NCBI GenBank assembly: GCA_013821025.1
Contig: JACDHN010000147.1
Span: 1-6,803, forward strand
DNA: 6,803 nt
Source: Acidimicrobiia bacterium
GTDB lineage: Bacteria > Actinomycetota > Acidimicrobiia > Acidimicrobiales > Ilumatobacteraceae
Direction of reading: 5' to 3'
The translations under genes and the position numbers were made by a program. The notes under the pieces were generated by a model, which did not search any database, was not told where the DNA came from, and saw only the letters and a list, made by a program, of their open reading frames with translations. This document shows, in pieces, positions 1 through 6,422 of the stretch (positions within the stretch are counted from its first letter, which is position 1; each line of letters begins with the position of its first letter).

Positions 1-1067
1 CCACGGCTGACCACCCCATCCCAGAACTTCCCGGCCGGTCCGCCGCTCTCGGATTGCTCGCTCATCCACCCGGCCAACTCTTCCATGAAGCGCGGCATCA
101 TCACGACGAAGAACGTTCCCATCAACGCGCCTGCGACGGTGCCGGCGCCCCCGATCAGGATGATGGCGATGAACTCGACCGAGAGCAGGAGGTCCCACGT
201 CTCGGGGGGCAGTCGACCGATGAACGAGGCGAACAGCGCCCCGGCGATGCCGGCCAAGAACGACGAGACCCCGAAGGCGATCAACTTGTACTTGGTCTCG
301 GGCACGCCCATCACCTCGGCGGCGATGTCGCGGTCGCGGATGGCCTGGAGGGCGCGACCGGTGCGCGAGCGGATGATGTTCTTCGAGACCAGCACGGTGA
401 GCGCCAGCAGCAGCAGGCACACGAGGTACGTCTTCTGCGCACCGCTGATGTCGAACCACAGCCAGTGGCCGTCGTCGCTGAACGAGACGAGTGGGGTCTC
501 CTCCTTCCACAGCCGCAGATCGAGGCTCGGCCAGCTGCGTCCGGTCTCGGAGGGTCCCGATATCTCGGGAAAGATCCTCGACAGATGGATGCCGATGAAC
601 ACCAGGCCGACGGTGGCAATACCCAGGTACAGGCCGCGAACCCGGACGGCGGCCGGGGCGACGATCATGCCGACGAGTGCCGCGCACAATCCGGCGCCCG
701 GCAACCAGATCCAGATGGGCAGCTCGTGGCCCCACGTTCCGCTGCCTGGACTACCGCCCAGGTACACCGCCGAGTAGGCGCCCACGCCCATGAAGAACGC
801 ATGGCCGAGCGACACCTGTCCTGCGACACCGGTCAGCAGGTTGATACCAAGCGCGGCGATGCCGAAGATGACGGCTTGGGTGACGATCCGCAACCAATCC
901 TGGTCGCCGAGGAACCGCACGAATGGCAGCTGATTGATGACGGGAAGGTTGAACGGCAGCAGCACCATCACGGCCACGAAAATCCCCATCGCCACGCGCT
1001 GGGTCCACGTGGGCAACAGGCTCGTCTCGGAGCGGTAGCTGGTGTGCAGGTTCGGACGGCCCCACAT
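1..1067 (-). CDS. livM: LivM-type branched-chain amino acid ABC transporter permease (3' end cut by window edge)
   Basis: Inner-membrane permease subunit of a HAAT-family ABC importer, expected to pair with LivH and be driven by LivG/LivF ATPases that lie outside the window. The visible part is 355 codons with no stop, and LivM proteins usually end near this point, so little is missing. Seen in the translation: a hydrophobic N-terminal segment (about residues 25-40), the LivM signature GQVSLGHAFFMGVGAY (83-98), further membrane segments near 120-160 and 212-228, the ATPase-contacting loop QAIRDRDIAAEVMGV (241-255) and a final GGAGTVAGALMG helix region (306-317). The loop at about 165-210 is long and polar (GPSETGR, LRLWKEE) and lacks the TGGxxGL motif usual in leucine transporters, so substrate may differ. 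The ATG lies 6 nt after the livH stop and has a strong ribosome site inside livH. Family assignment is firm; substrate is not. Confidence 0.93.
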   Translation of the reverse strand, partial: MWGRPNLHTSYRSETSLLPTWTQRVAMGIFVAVMVLLPFNLPVINQLPFVRFLGDQDWLRIVTQAVIFGIAALGINLLTGVAGQVSLGHAFFMGVGAYSAVYLGGSPGSGTWGHELPIWIWLPGAGLCAALVGMIVAPAAVRVRGLYLGIATVGLVFIGIHLSRIFPEISGPSETGRSWPSLDLRLWKEETPLVSFSDDGHWLWFDISGAQKTYLVCLLLLALTVLVSKNIIRSRTGRALQAIRDRDIAAEVMGVPETKYKLIAFGVSSFLAGIAGALFASFIGRLPPETWDLLLSVEFIAIILIGGAGTVAGALMGTFFVVMMPRFMEELAGWMSEQSESGGPAGKFWDGVVSR

Positions 1068-1073
1068 GGTTCG

Positions 1074-2084
1074 CTAGACCCTCCTGATCTCTTCCGTGCC
1101 GAAGAGGCCGTACGGACGCACGAACAGCACCAACAACATCACGAGATACGGGACCACGAGCTGATAGCCGACGCCGAGCGTCGCGGTGGACTTTGCGAGG
1201 TACACGCCGGCGAACACCTCGGCCAGACCGATGGCCAGCCCGCCGATCAGGGCGCCTGGCACCGAGTCGAGGCCGCCGAGGATCACCGCCGGAAGCGCCC
1301 GGAAGGCCAGCGAGGTGAGGCCGGTCTCGGCGATGCCGTTGCCGAACGGTGACATGGAGAAGAAGATGGCACCGAGAACGGCGAGTGCAGCACCTGAGCC
1401 CCAGGCGATGGCGAACACGCGTCCGACGCGGATGCCCTGGGCCATCGACGCCTCCTGGTCGAACGCCACGGCCCGCATGGCGATCCCGGTCCTGGTCCTG
1501 AAGAAGAGAAACGTGGCCACGAACGTAGCTGCCGCCGTGACGATGGCGCCGACGTACGTCCAGTAGATGAACGCGCCCTGGAGCTCGAACCCGGTGCGAC
1601 CCCAAGGTATCTGCAGGCCGCGCTGCTGGCCGATGAGGGCGTCGTTGCCGACCGTGCGCAGCACGGCCTCGAGACCGAGCGTGAGCACGGCGATGGCGAA
1701 CAGCGGCTTACCGATCATCGGTCGGATCATCAACCGTTCGATGATGAGCCCGAGCGCGATCGACATGACGAGTGCCACCACGCCGGCCAGGATCCAGACC
1801 AGATATCGGTTCCGTGCGAGGTCGTCGCCGAGCCAGCGGGCTGGGATGCGCCAGTTGACGAGCAGCATCGACAGGAACCACGTGCCGACGAGGGCGATAG
1901 CGCCCTGGGCGAAGTTGACAGCCTGCGTGGCCTTGAAGACCAGCACGAAGCTGAGGGCGAGCAAGGCATAGATGGACCCGAGTGCCAGCCCCCGGCCGAG
2001 CGCCGTGACGAACTTGGCCACGGTGCCGAGTCCGGCCGCAGTGGCCTCGTCGGTCTGGGCGATGAGCGTGGCGAGCAGGCTCAT
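1074..2084 (-). CDS. livH: LivH-type branched-chain amino acid ABC transporter permease
   Basis: Membrane permease, 336 aa, partner of the LivM encoded just downstream; together they form the channel of a HAAT-type ABC importer. Family hallmarks seen: GSIYALLALSFVLVF (36-50) followed by NFAQGAI (57-63) in the first conserved helices, an EAA-like cytoplasmic loop RAVAFDQEASMAQGI (204-218) for contact with the ATPases, FRALPAVILGGLDSVPGA (261-278), and VRPYGLFG (322-329) near the C terminus. About 30 residues precede the first membrane helix. The length is a little above the usual 290-310 because of this N-terminal segment and a loop near 78-92. The ATG is 7 nt after the stop of the acyl-CoA ligase gene, and no good Shine-Dalgarno precedes it, so translation is probably coupled to the ligase. 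Stop is TAG at 1074-1076. The transported compound cannot be read from the sequence. Confidence 0.95.
   Translation of the reverse strand: MSLLATLIAQTDEATAAGLGTVAKFVTALGRGLALGSIYALLALSFVLVFKATQAVNFAQGAIALVGTWFLSMLLVNWRIPARWLGDDLARNRYLVWILAGVVALVMSIALGLIIERLMIRPMIGKPLFAIAVLTLGLEAVLRTVGNDALIGQQRGLQIPWGRTGFELQGAFIYWTYVGAIVTAAATFVATFLFFRTRTGIAMRAVAFDQEASMAQGIRVGRVFAIAWGSGAALAVLGAIFFSMSPFGNGIAETGLTSLAFRALPAVILGGLDSVPGALIGGLAIGLAEVFAGVYLAKSTATLGVGYQLVVPYLVMLLVLFVRPYGLFGTEEIRRV
1079..1085 (-). promoter_or_regulatory. Ribosome binding site of livM inside the end of livH
   Basis: Read on the minus strand this is AGGAGGG, 11 nt before the livM ATG at 1067. It falls within the last codons and just before the TAG stop of livH, so livM translation can start independently or by re-initiation. 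It fixes the livM start. Confidence 0.75.
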
Positions 2085-2091
2085 AGGTCGC

Positions 2092-3966
2092 TCATCGATA
2101 CATCTCGTCGACGAGGGGCCCGAACATGTCGCTCATGGCGCCCCGCTTCAGCTTCTGCGTGGCCGTGAGCTCACCATCCTCGTGGTCGAGCTCCTTGGGG
2201 ATCATCCGGAACTTCTTGATCTGCTCGACGCTGGCGAACTTGCCGTTCGTCTGGTCGACGACCTTCTGCACCAGCTCGAGCACCTCCTGTTTCGACGACA
2301 GGTCGCGGTACGTCGTGTAGGGCAGGTTGCGCCGCAGAGCCCAATCGCCGACGGTGTCGTACTCGATTCCGACGAGTGCCGTCAGGAACTTGCGACCGTC
2401 ACCGACCACCATCGCCTCCTTGATGTACGGCGACGTCTTCAGGCTGTTCTCGATCTCCGACGGCGAGACGTTCTTGCCGCCAGACGTGATGATGATGTGC
2501 TTGATGCGATCGACGATCTTCACGTGCGTGCCGTCGACCCACTCACCCACGTCGCCGGTCATCAGCCAGCCGTCGTCGGTGAACGTCTCGGCCGTCTGCT
2601 CGGGTCGACCCCAGTAGCCGGCGAAGCTGCCTGGATGCTTCGTCTGGATCTCGCCCGTCGTCTCGTCGAGGCGCAGCTCGATGCCCGGATACGGCTCGCC
2701 AACCGTGCCGAGCTTCATCCGTCCCGGGAAGTTGGCCGTGGCGACAGCCGTGTTCTCCGTCATCCCGTACAGCTCGAAGACTGGCACGCCGATGCCGATG
2801 AAGAACTCGAGCACTTCCGGAGCGATGGCGGCGGCACCTGAGCCGGCATGGCGGCAGCGTCGCAGCCCGACCCGTTCCTTGAGCGCCCGGAACACCGTGA
2901 CGTAGCCGATGGCATATGCGAGGCGGCTGCCGAGCGTGTGCTTGCCGCCGTTGGCGACCTTCTTGCGACCCACGTAGCCGGCCAGCTTGAGGCCGCCGTT
3001 GAGCACCTTCTTCTTCACGAACGTGGCATCGTTGCCGCGGATCTGCACGCCGGCGTGGAGCTTCTCCCAGATACGTGGAACGGCGAAGAACAGCGTCGGC
3101 TGAACCTCGCGCAGGCTGGCCGTAACTGTGTCGATCGACTCGGCGAAGTTCAGCACCGTGCCACAGGAGGCGAGGTGCCACGTGGAGAAGATGCGCTCGG
3201 CCACGTGGCACAGCGGGAGGTACGTGACGATCAGATCGCTGGGGTCCGGCGGCTTGCCGTTGGGCATCCGGTCGGGCAGTTTGATGATCTTGTCGATGGC
3301 GAAGGCGGCGTTGCTGTTGGTGAGCATCGCTCCCTTCGGCGGCCCGGTCGTGCCCGACGTGTACACGAGCGTCATGACGTCGGTGGCCTCGGCGTCGGCC
3401 ATGCGCCGTTCCACGTCGTGCTCGTGGTCGCGGCGGTGCTGGCGCCCGAGCTCGATGAAATCGTCCCACCACAGCAGGCGCGCGTCGTCGTAGCGACGGA
3501 CCCCTCGCTCTTCGATGTAGATGATCCGGCTCAGGTTCGAGGCTACGTCGTGCTTGACGGAGATCACCTTGTCGACCTGCTCCTGGTCCTCCGCCAGGTG
3601 GACGCGTGGCGAGCAGTCTCCGAGCAAGTACTCGACCTCGGCGGCCGGGTTCGTGGGGTAGAGGCCGACGGTGATGCCCCGCACGGCAACCGTGGCGAAG
3701 TCCACGATCACCCACTCTGGCCGATCTTCGGAGTGGATCGACACCCGGTCACCGACGTCGACCCCGAGGGCCAGCAGACCGTGGGCGGCATCGAGGACCA
3801 ATTCCCAGAGCTCGGCCCACGTGTACTCGTGCCAGATGCCGAAGTCCTTCTCGCGCATGGCCACGTTGGTTGGATGCTCGACGGCCCAGTGGCGGGCCAA
3901 CGAGGCGATGGTCGAGAAGCCCGTCTCCACTTGTGGCGCCTCTGACGGCAACGTCGCGACAGCCAT
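2092..3966 (-). CDS. AMP-forming long-chain acyl-CoA synthetase (fatty acid-CoA ligase)
   Basis: Adenylate-forming enzyme, 624 aa, that activates a carboxylic acid with ATP to an acyl-AMP and then an acyl-CoA; cytosolic or membrane-associated. Motifs seen: phosphate-binding loop LVYTSGTTGPPKGAMLTN (200-217), ELYGMTE (398-404), GWLMTGDVGEW (466-476), hinge region DRIKHIIITSGGKNVSP (486-502), and a C-terminal segment TATQKLKR (601-608) whose K605 matches the catalytic lysine. Length and motif style fit the long-chain synthetases related to mycobacterial FadD15 rather than short acetyl-CoA synthetases; exact substrate is unknown. An upstream in-frame ATG at 4113 would add 49 residues and run over the divergent gene's ribosome site. 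The start at 3966 (MAVATLPSE) has an AGGGGG site 8 nt upstream and is preferred. The gene leads the livH-livM operon. Ligases within liv-type operons suggest uptake of an organic acid, or processing of keto acids from branched-chain amino acids; both are inference. Confidence 0.93.
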   Translation of the reverse strand: MAVATLPSEAPQVETGFSTIASLARHWAVEHPTNVAMREKDFGIWHEYTWAELWELVLDAAHGLLALGVDVGDRVSIHSEDRPEWVIVDFATVAVRGITVGLYPTNPAAEVEYLLGDCSPRVHLAEDQEQVDKVISVKHDVASNLSRIIYIEERGVRRYDDARLLWWDDFIELGRQHRRDHEHDVERRMADAEATDVMTLVYTSGTTGPPKGAMLTNSNAAFAIDKIIKLPDRMPNGKPPDPSDLIVTYLPLCHVAERIFSTWHLASCGTVLNFAESIDTVTASLREVQPTLFFAVPRIWEKLHAGVQIRGNDATFVKKKVLNGGLKLAGYVGRKKVANGGKHTLGSRLAYAIGYVTVFRALKERVGLRRCRHAGSGAAAIAPEVLEFFIGIGVPVFELYGMTENTAVATANFPGRMKLGTVGEPYPGIELRLDETTGEIQTKHPGSFAGYWGRPEQTAETFTDDGWLMTGDVGEWVDGTHVKIVDRIKHIIITSGGKNVSPSEIENSLKTSPYIKEAMVVGDGRKFLTALVGIEYDTVGDWALRRNLPYTTYRDLSSKQEVLELVQKVVDQTNGKFASVEQIKKFRMIPKELDHEDGELTATQKLKRGAMSDMFGPLVDEMYR

Positions 3967-3974
3967 TTCTCCGA

Positions 3975-3980
3975 CCCCCT
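3975..3980 (-). promoter_or_regulatory. Ribosome binding site that sets the ligase start
   Basis: AGGGGG on the minus strand, 8 nt before the ATG at 3966. A GGAG is also present (3969-3972) but only 2 nt from the ATG, too close to act. The site supports the 624-aa form over the longer open frame. Confidence 0.6.
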
Positions 3981-4029
3981 GCTCGGCTCCCCGCCCGACT
4001 TTCCGCTTCCCCGGTCGGGCGTTTGAGGG

Positions 4030-4035
4030 AATGTA
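4030..4035 (-). promoter_or_regulatory. Candidate -10 box for the ligase-livH-livM operon
   Basis: TACATT on the minus strand fits TANNNT. Transcription would start near 4023, giving a leader of about 57 nt that contains the AGGGGG site. No good TTGACA lies at the right distance; only TTCGAA (4054-4059, spacer 18) is loosely similar. The box sits in the 149-nt region between the divergent operon and dehydrogenase. No clear operator palindrome was found there. Confidence 0.35.
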
Positions 4036-4086
4036 GCACCTGCGTGCGACGGGTTCGAAACGTGCATCTCGCAACTGATTACTCAC

Positions 4087-4092
4087 TAACCT
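4087..4092 (+). promoter_or_regulatory. Weak candidate -10 box for the dehydrogenase gene
   Basis: TAACCT fits TANNNT and would start transcription near 4099, leaving a short leader that just contains the GGAGGAG ribosome site. No convincing -35 box is present. An alternative is GATTAC (4077-4082), 17 nt after TTCGAA. Either is weak. Confidence 0.2.
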
Positions 4093-4100
4093 CTCGGGCC

Positions 4101-4107
4101 GGAGGAG
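4101..4107 (+). promoter_or_regulatory. Strong ribosome binding site that sets the GTG start of the dehydrogenase
   Basis: GGAGGAG ends 8 nt before the GTG at 4116. A second in-frame GTG at 4107 overlaps this site and is too close to be used. The much longer open frame reaching back to 3870 runs antisense to the ligase start and is not needed. Confidence 0.8.
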
Positions 4108-4115
4108 TGCCAAAC

Positions 4116-5153
4116 GTGGAATTCGACGACGTCATGATCGAGGGGTACGAGCAGGTGGTGCGAGCGCACGACCCGGCATCGGGACTCGTGGCGTTCGTTG
4201 CCGTGCACTCCACGGTGCTGGGCCCTGCGCTCGGCGGGGCCCGCTTCTACCCGTTCGTCGACGAGGACGCGGCGCTGACCGACGTGCTGCGGCTGGCCAG
4301 GGGCATGACATACAAGTCGGCCGTCGCCGGCAATGCCCTTGGCGGCGGCAAGTCGGTGGCCATCGTCGATCCGGATCGCAAGACCCATGGCCTGCTGCAC
4401 GCCTTCGGCCGCCTCGTCGACCACCTCGAGGGTCGCTACGTCACGGCGCCCGACGTGGGAACGAACACCGACGACATGCAGGTGGTCCACGAGGTGACGC
4501 CGTACGTCGGTGGTCTCCCCGTCGAAGACGGGGGCAGCGGCGACCCGAGCCCCCTGACCGCCGTCGGCGTCCACCAGGCGATGCGCGCCACTGCGCTGCA
4601 CCGCTTCGGCTCCGACGACCTGGCCGGCCGATCCGTCGTGGTGGTCGGTGTCGGCAAGGTTGGCCATGCCTTGGTCGAGGATCTGATCGGAGCCGGGGCT
4701 CACGTGACCGTCGCCGACGTGGATGGCGAGGCGCTGGCGCGGCTGGAGCAGCTCTTCGGCGTCAAGATCGCCGCGCCCGATGTCGCCCACACGATCACGT
4801 GCGACGTCTACGCCCCGTGCGCGCTCGGTGGGGTGCTGTCGCCGTCCACCATCCCAGAGCTCGGGTGCCAGGTCGTCGTCGGGGCCGCCAACAACCAGTT
4901 GGCCACGCCCGAGTGCGCACGCCTGCTGTCGCAGCGAGGGATCCTCTACGTGCCCGATTACCTGGCCAATGCCGGCGGGGTGATCAACATCGCCGAGGAA
5001 ACCGGTGGGTACGACCCGCACCGGGCGCGCCGGCGTGTCGAGACGATTTACGACCGTACGCTCGACGTGCTGCGCACGGCCGACGACGAGGGCCTTGATC
5101 CAGTGGCAGCGGCCGAGGCGATCGCCGAACGCCGTCTCGCCGCTGCGCGCTAA
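4116..5153 (+). CDS. Leucine/valine-type (branched-chain) amino acid dehydrogenase, NAD-dependent
   Basis: Glu/Leu/Phe/Val dehydrogenase family, 345 aa. It catalyses reversible oxidative deamination of a branched-chain amino acid to its 2-keto acid, ammonia and NADH, the first step of leucine, isoleucine and valine use. Seen: TYKSAVAGNALGGGKSV (65-81) with K67 and K79 at the substrate and catalytic lysine positions of leucine dehydrogenase, catalytic-type aspartate D113 in APDVGTNTDDM, a Rossmann fold with GVGKVG (178-183) and acidic D201 after the second strand, which favours NAD over NADP, then NAGGVIN (285-291). Length matches leucine and valine dehydrogenases (about 345-370), not glutamate dehydrogenases. 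Which amino acid it prefers (ldh, vdh and bcd are the names in use) cannot be told. It starts with GTG behind GGAGGAG. It is divergent from the liv operon, and its TAA overlaps the yajQ stop by 4 nt on the other strand. All seven Phe codons are TTC, typical of the local high-GC style. Confidence 0.93.
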   Translation: MEFDDVMIEGYEQVVRAHDPASGLVAFVAVHSTVLGPALGGARFYPFVDEDAALTDVLRLARGMTYKSAVAGNALGGGKSVAIVDPDRKTHGLLHAFGRLVDHLEGRYVTAPDVGTNTDDMQVVHEVTPYVGGLPVEDGGSGDPSPLTAVGVHQAMRATALHRFGSDDLAGRSVVVVGVGKVGHALVEDLIGAGAHVTVADVDGEALARLEQLFGVKIAAPDVAHTITCDVYAPCALGGVLSPSTIPELGCQVVVGAANNQLATPECARLLSQRGILYVPDYLANAGGVINIAEETGGYDPHRARRRVETIYDRTLDVLRTADDEGLDPVAAAEAIAERRLAAAR

Positions 5154-5638
5154 TCGCGAAAGTTCTCGAACTGCAGCGGGATGCCGAGGTCCTCTGCCTT
5201 GAGGACGCCGATCACCTCTTGGAGATGGTCGCGCTTCTTAGCGCTCACCCGGATCGACTCGCCCTGCGTCTGGCTGCTCACGCCCTTTGGTGCCTTCGCT
5301 TTGATCAGCTTGTTGATCTCGCGGGACTTGTCGGAACCTATGCCCACCTGGATCGTTGCGACCTGGCGCACGGTGTCGCCCGACGCCACCTCCACGTCGC
5401 CATAGTCGACGCCCTTCAGTGACACGCCTCGTTTCACGAGCCGCTCCTCCAGCACCTGGCGGACGGCCTTCAGGCGGTCCTCGCTGACACTTCGCAGCGT
5501 CAGCACCAGCTCGTTCTGCTCCACCGAGGAGTCGGTGTTCTTGAAATCGAACCGCGTCGACACCTCCCGTTGGGTCTGATCGACGGCGTTGCGCACCTCT
5601 TGGCGGTCGACCTCGGACACGACATCGAAGCTCGGCAT
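5150..5638 (-). CDS. yajQ: YajQ family cyclic-di-GMP-binding protein
   Basis: Small cytosolic protein, 162 aa, exactly the usual family length (about 160-165). It has two ferredoxin-like halves that bind nucleotides; a Xanthomonas member binds cyclic di-GMP and works with a transcription factor, but the role in actinobacteria is unsettled. Family marks seen: MPSFDVVSEVD at the N terminus, NAVDQTQREVSTRFDFK (18-34), a central GVDYGDVEVASGDTVRQ stretch, SREINKLIK, and the closing LQFENFRD. I chose the ATG at 5638 because it gives the canonical MPSFDVVSE start. An ATG three codons upstream (5647) and a longer open frame to 5764 exist, but the latter crosses the tRNA-Tyr gene. No Shine-Dalgarno precedes 5638; instead a TACCAT box lies 7 nt upstream, suggesting a leaderless mRNA. 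The stop TAG (5150-5152) overlaps the dehydrogenase stop. Confidence 0.95.
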   Translation of the reverse strand: MPSFDVVSEVDRQEVRNAVDQTQREVSTRFDFKNTDSSVEQNELVLTLRSVSEDRLKAVRQVLEERLVKRGVSLKGVDYGDVEVASGDTVRQVATIQVGIGSDKSREINKLIKAKAPKGVSSQTQGESIRVSAKKRDHLQEVIGVLKAEDLGIPLQFENFRD

Positions 5639-5645
5639 GGCGCAC

Positions 5646-5651
5646 ATGGTA
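5646..5651 (-). promoter_or_regulatory. Candidate leaderless promoter (-10 box) of yajQ
   Basis: TACCAT on the minus strand is followed by 7 nt and then the ATG of yajQ, so transcription would begin at or next to the start codon. This fits the TANNNT boxes of leaderless actinobacterial genes and explains why no ribosome site is present. The -35 region (about 5669-5674, GGCAGC) does not resemble TTGACA. Confidence 0.45.
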
Positions 5652-5681
5652 GGGGGCTGGGGGACGGTGCTGCCATGCCGG

Positions 5682-5687
5682 TAGCCT
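5682..5687 (+). promoter_or_regulatory. Weak candidate -10 box for tRNA-Tyr
   Basis: TAGCCT fits TANNNT and would give a start near 5694, about 20 nt before the tRNA. It lies in the 76-nt divergent gap between yajQ and tRNA-Tyr, where a plus-strand promoter is expected. No clear -35 box. Confidence 0.25.
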
Positions 5688-5714
5688 TTCGCAGCGGTCA
5701 TCCCGGTGGCCGAT

Positions 5715-5796
<82 letters not shown>

Positions 5797-5819
5797 CTGT
5801 TCACGGTTTGGCGCGTCGG

Positions 5820-6326
5820 TCACTCGAGCAGCCGTTGCATGATGGCGACGTCGAGCCAACGTTGGAACTTGCGGCCGACTTGGCGCTCGATGCCGACCAG
5901 CTCGAACCCGCAGGCCTCGTGCAGGGCTCGCGAGGCCGTGCCCGACGCTTCGATGCGGGCCATCACCGTGTGGAACCCACCTGCTCTCGCCGTGTCCACC
6001 AACCTCGACAGCAGCAGCTTGCCGATCCCTCGCCCGACGTGCTCGCGGTGCACGTACACCGAGTCCTCGACCGACGTGCGGTACGCGGCACGTTCCTTGT
6101 ACGGCGAGAGCGAGCCGAACCCGACGAGCGCACTCGTCGCTCGGTCGATGGCGACGACGGCACTGAACGCTCCCGACCGCTCGGCCAGCCATGTCCGCTG
6201 GTCGTCGAGCGAGCGCGTCACGAGGTCGAACGTGCTGGTGGATCGCATCACCTCGCCGTTGTAGATCTCCCGGATCGGCTCGGCGTCGGAGCGCTCGGCG
6301 AGACGCAGCGTGAAGGCCGGATCCAC
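5820..6326 (-). CDS. GNAT N-acetyltransferase, phosphinothricin acetyltransferase-like
   Basis: Acetyl-CoA-dependent N-acetyltransferase of 168 aa, resembling the phosphinothricin/methionine sulfoximine acetyltransferase group (Pat/MnaT), enzymes that acetylate small amino acid analogues. Seen: IYNGEVMRSTSTFD (21-34), the SPYKERAAYRTSVEDSVYV block (74-92) typical of this group, the acetyl-CoA loop HVGRGIGKLLL (96-106), SRALHEACGFELVG (132-145) and GRKFQRWLDV (151-160). V97 stands where the Q/R-x-x-G-x-G/A loop normally has Arg or Gln. Many genomic relatives act on methionine derivatives or unknown amines, so resistance should not be assumed. Start is GTG at 6326, with no Shine-Dalgarno but a TACGGT box 6 nt upstream, implying a leaderless mRNA. 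It lies between tRNA-Tyr and the tRNA-Thr-tuf unit, on the opposite strand to both. Confidence 0.88.
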   Translation of the reverse strand: MDPAFTLRLAERSDAEPIREIYNGEVMRSTSTFDLVTRSLDDQRTWLAERSGAFSAVVAIDRATSALVGFGSLSPYKERAAYRTSVEDSVYVHREHVGRGIGKLLLSRLVDTARAGGFHTVMARIEASGTASRALHEACGFELVGIERQVGRKFQRWLDVAIMQRLLE

Positions 6327-6332
6327 CGGCGC

Positions 6333-6338
6333 ACCGTA
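6333..6338 (-). promoter_or_regulatory. Candidate leaderless promoter (-10 box) of the acetyltransferase
   Basis: TACGGT on the minus strand fits TANNNT and is followed by exactly 6 nt (GCGCCG) and then the GTG start codon, placing the transcription start at the G of the codon. No ribosome site exists between them. The -35 area is GC-rich and shows no TTGAC motif. Confidence 0.45.
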
Positions 6339-6382
6339 CCGGATACCCCTCTATCTGGGGAGGCTGCGCTGAAGGCGACCGC

Positions 6383-6388
6383 TATGCT
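6383..6388 (+). promoter_or_regulatory. Candidate -10 box for the tRNA-Thr-tRNA-Met-tuf unit
   Basis: TATGCT matches TATAAT at four of six positions and fits TANNNT. Transcription would begin near 6395, about 28 nt before tRNA-Thr. The -35 area (about 6359-6365) is GGAGGCT, a poor match. It is the best plus-strand candidate in the 96-nt gap between the divergent acetyltransferase and tRNA-Thr, and no stronger one lies between tRNA-Met and tuf, so it may drive all three genes. Confidence 0.4.
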
Positions 6389-6422
6389 GGTGCGTCGGTC
6401 CGCGGCCCTGTCGCGCTCCTAC

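Noticed and set aside
54..1352. A 432-codon plus-strand open frame opposite livM and the end of livH
   Set aside because: It is rich in His, Gln, Arg and Asp with no domain pattern, lies antisense to clear permease genes, and is what high GC with C/G wobble gives on the opposite strand.
2848..3945. A 365-codon plus-strand open frame opposite the acyl-CoA ligase
   Set aside because: Composition is typical of an antisense shadow, it has no recognisable motifs, and the ligase on the other strand has all its family motifs.
3967..4113. A 49-codon N-terminal extension of the acyl-CoA ligase
   Set aside because: It would cover the candidate promoter and the divergent gene's ribosome site; the ATG at 3966 has its own AGGGGG site.
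3870..4115. An 82-codon N-terminal extension of the dehydrogenase
   Set aside because: The extension is Arg/Ser/Pro-rich, overlaps the ligase start on the other strand, and the GTG at 4116 has an ideal ribosome site and gives the normal family length.
5797..5819. A terminator between tRNA-Tyr and the convergent acetyltransferase
   Set aside because: The 23 nt hold no stable stem and no T-run.
6346..6360. CCCC-7 nt-GGGG as a terminator hairpin
   Set aside because: Only four pairs, no T-run on either strand, and it lies in the divergent promoter region where no terminator is expected.
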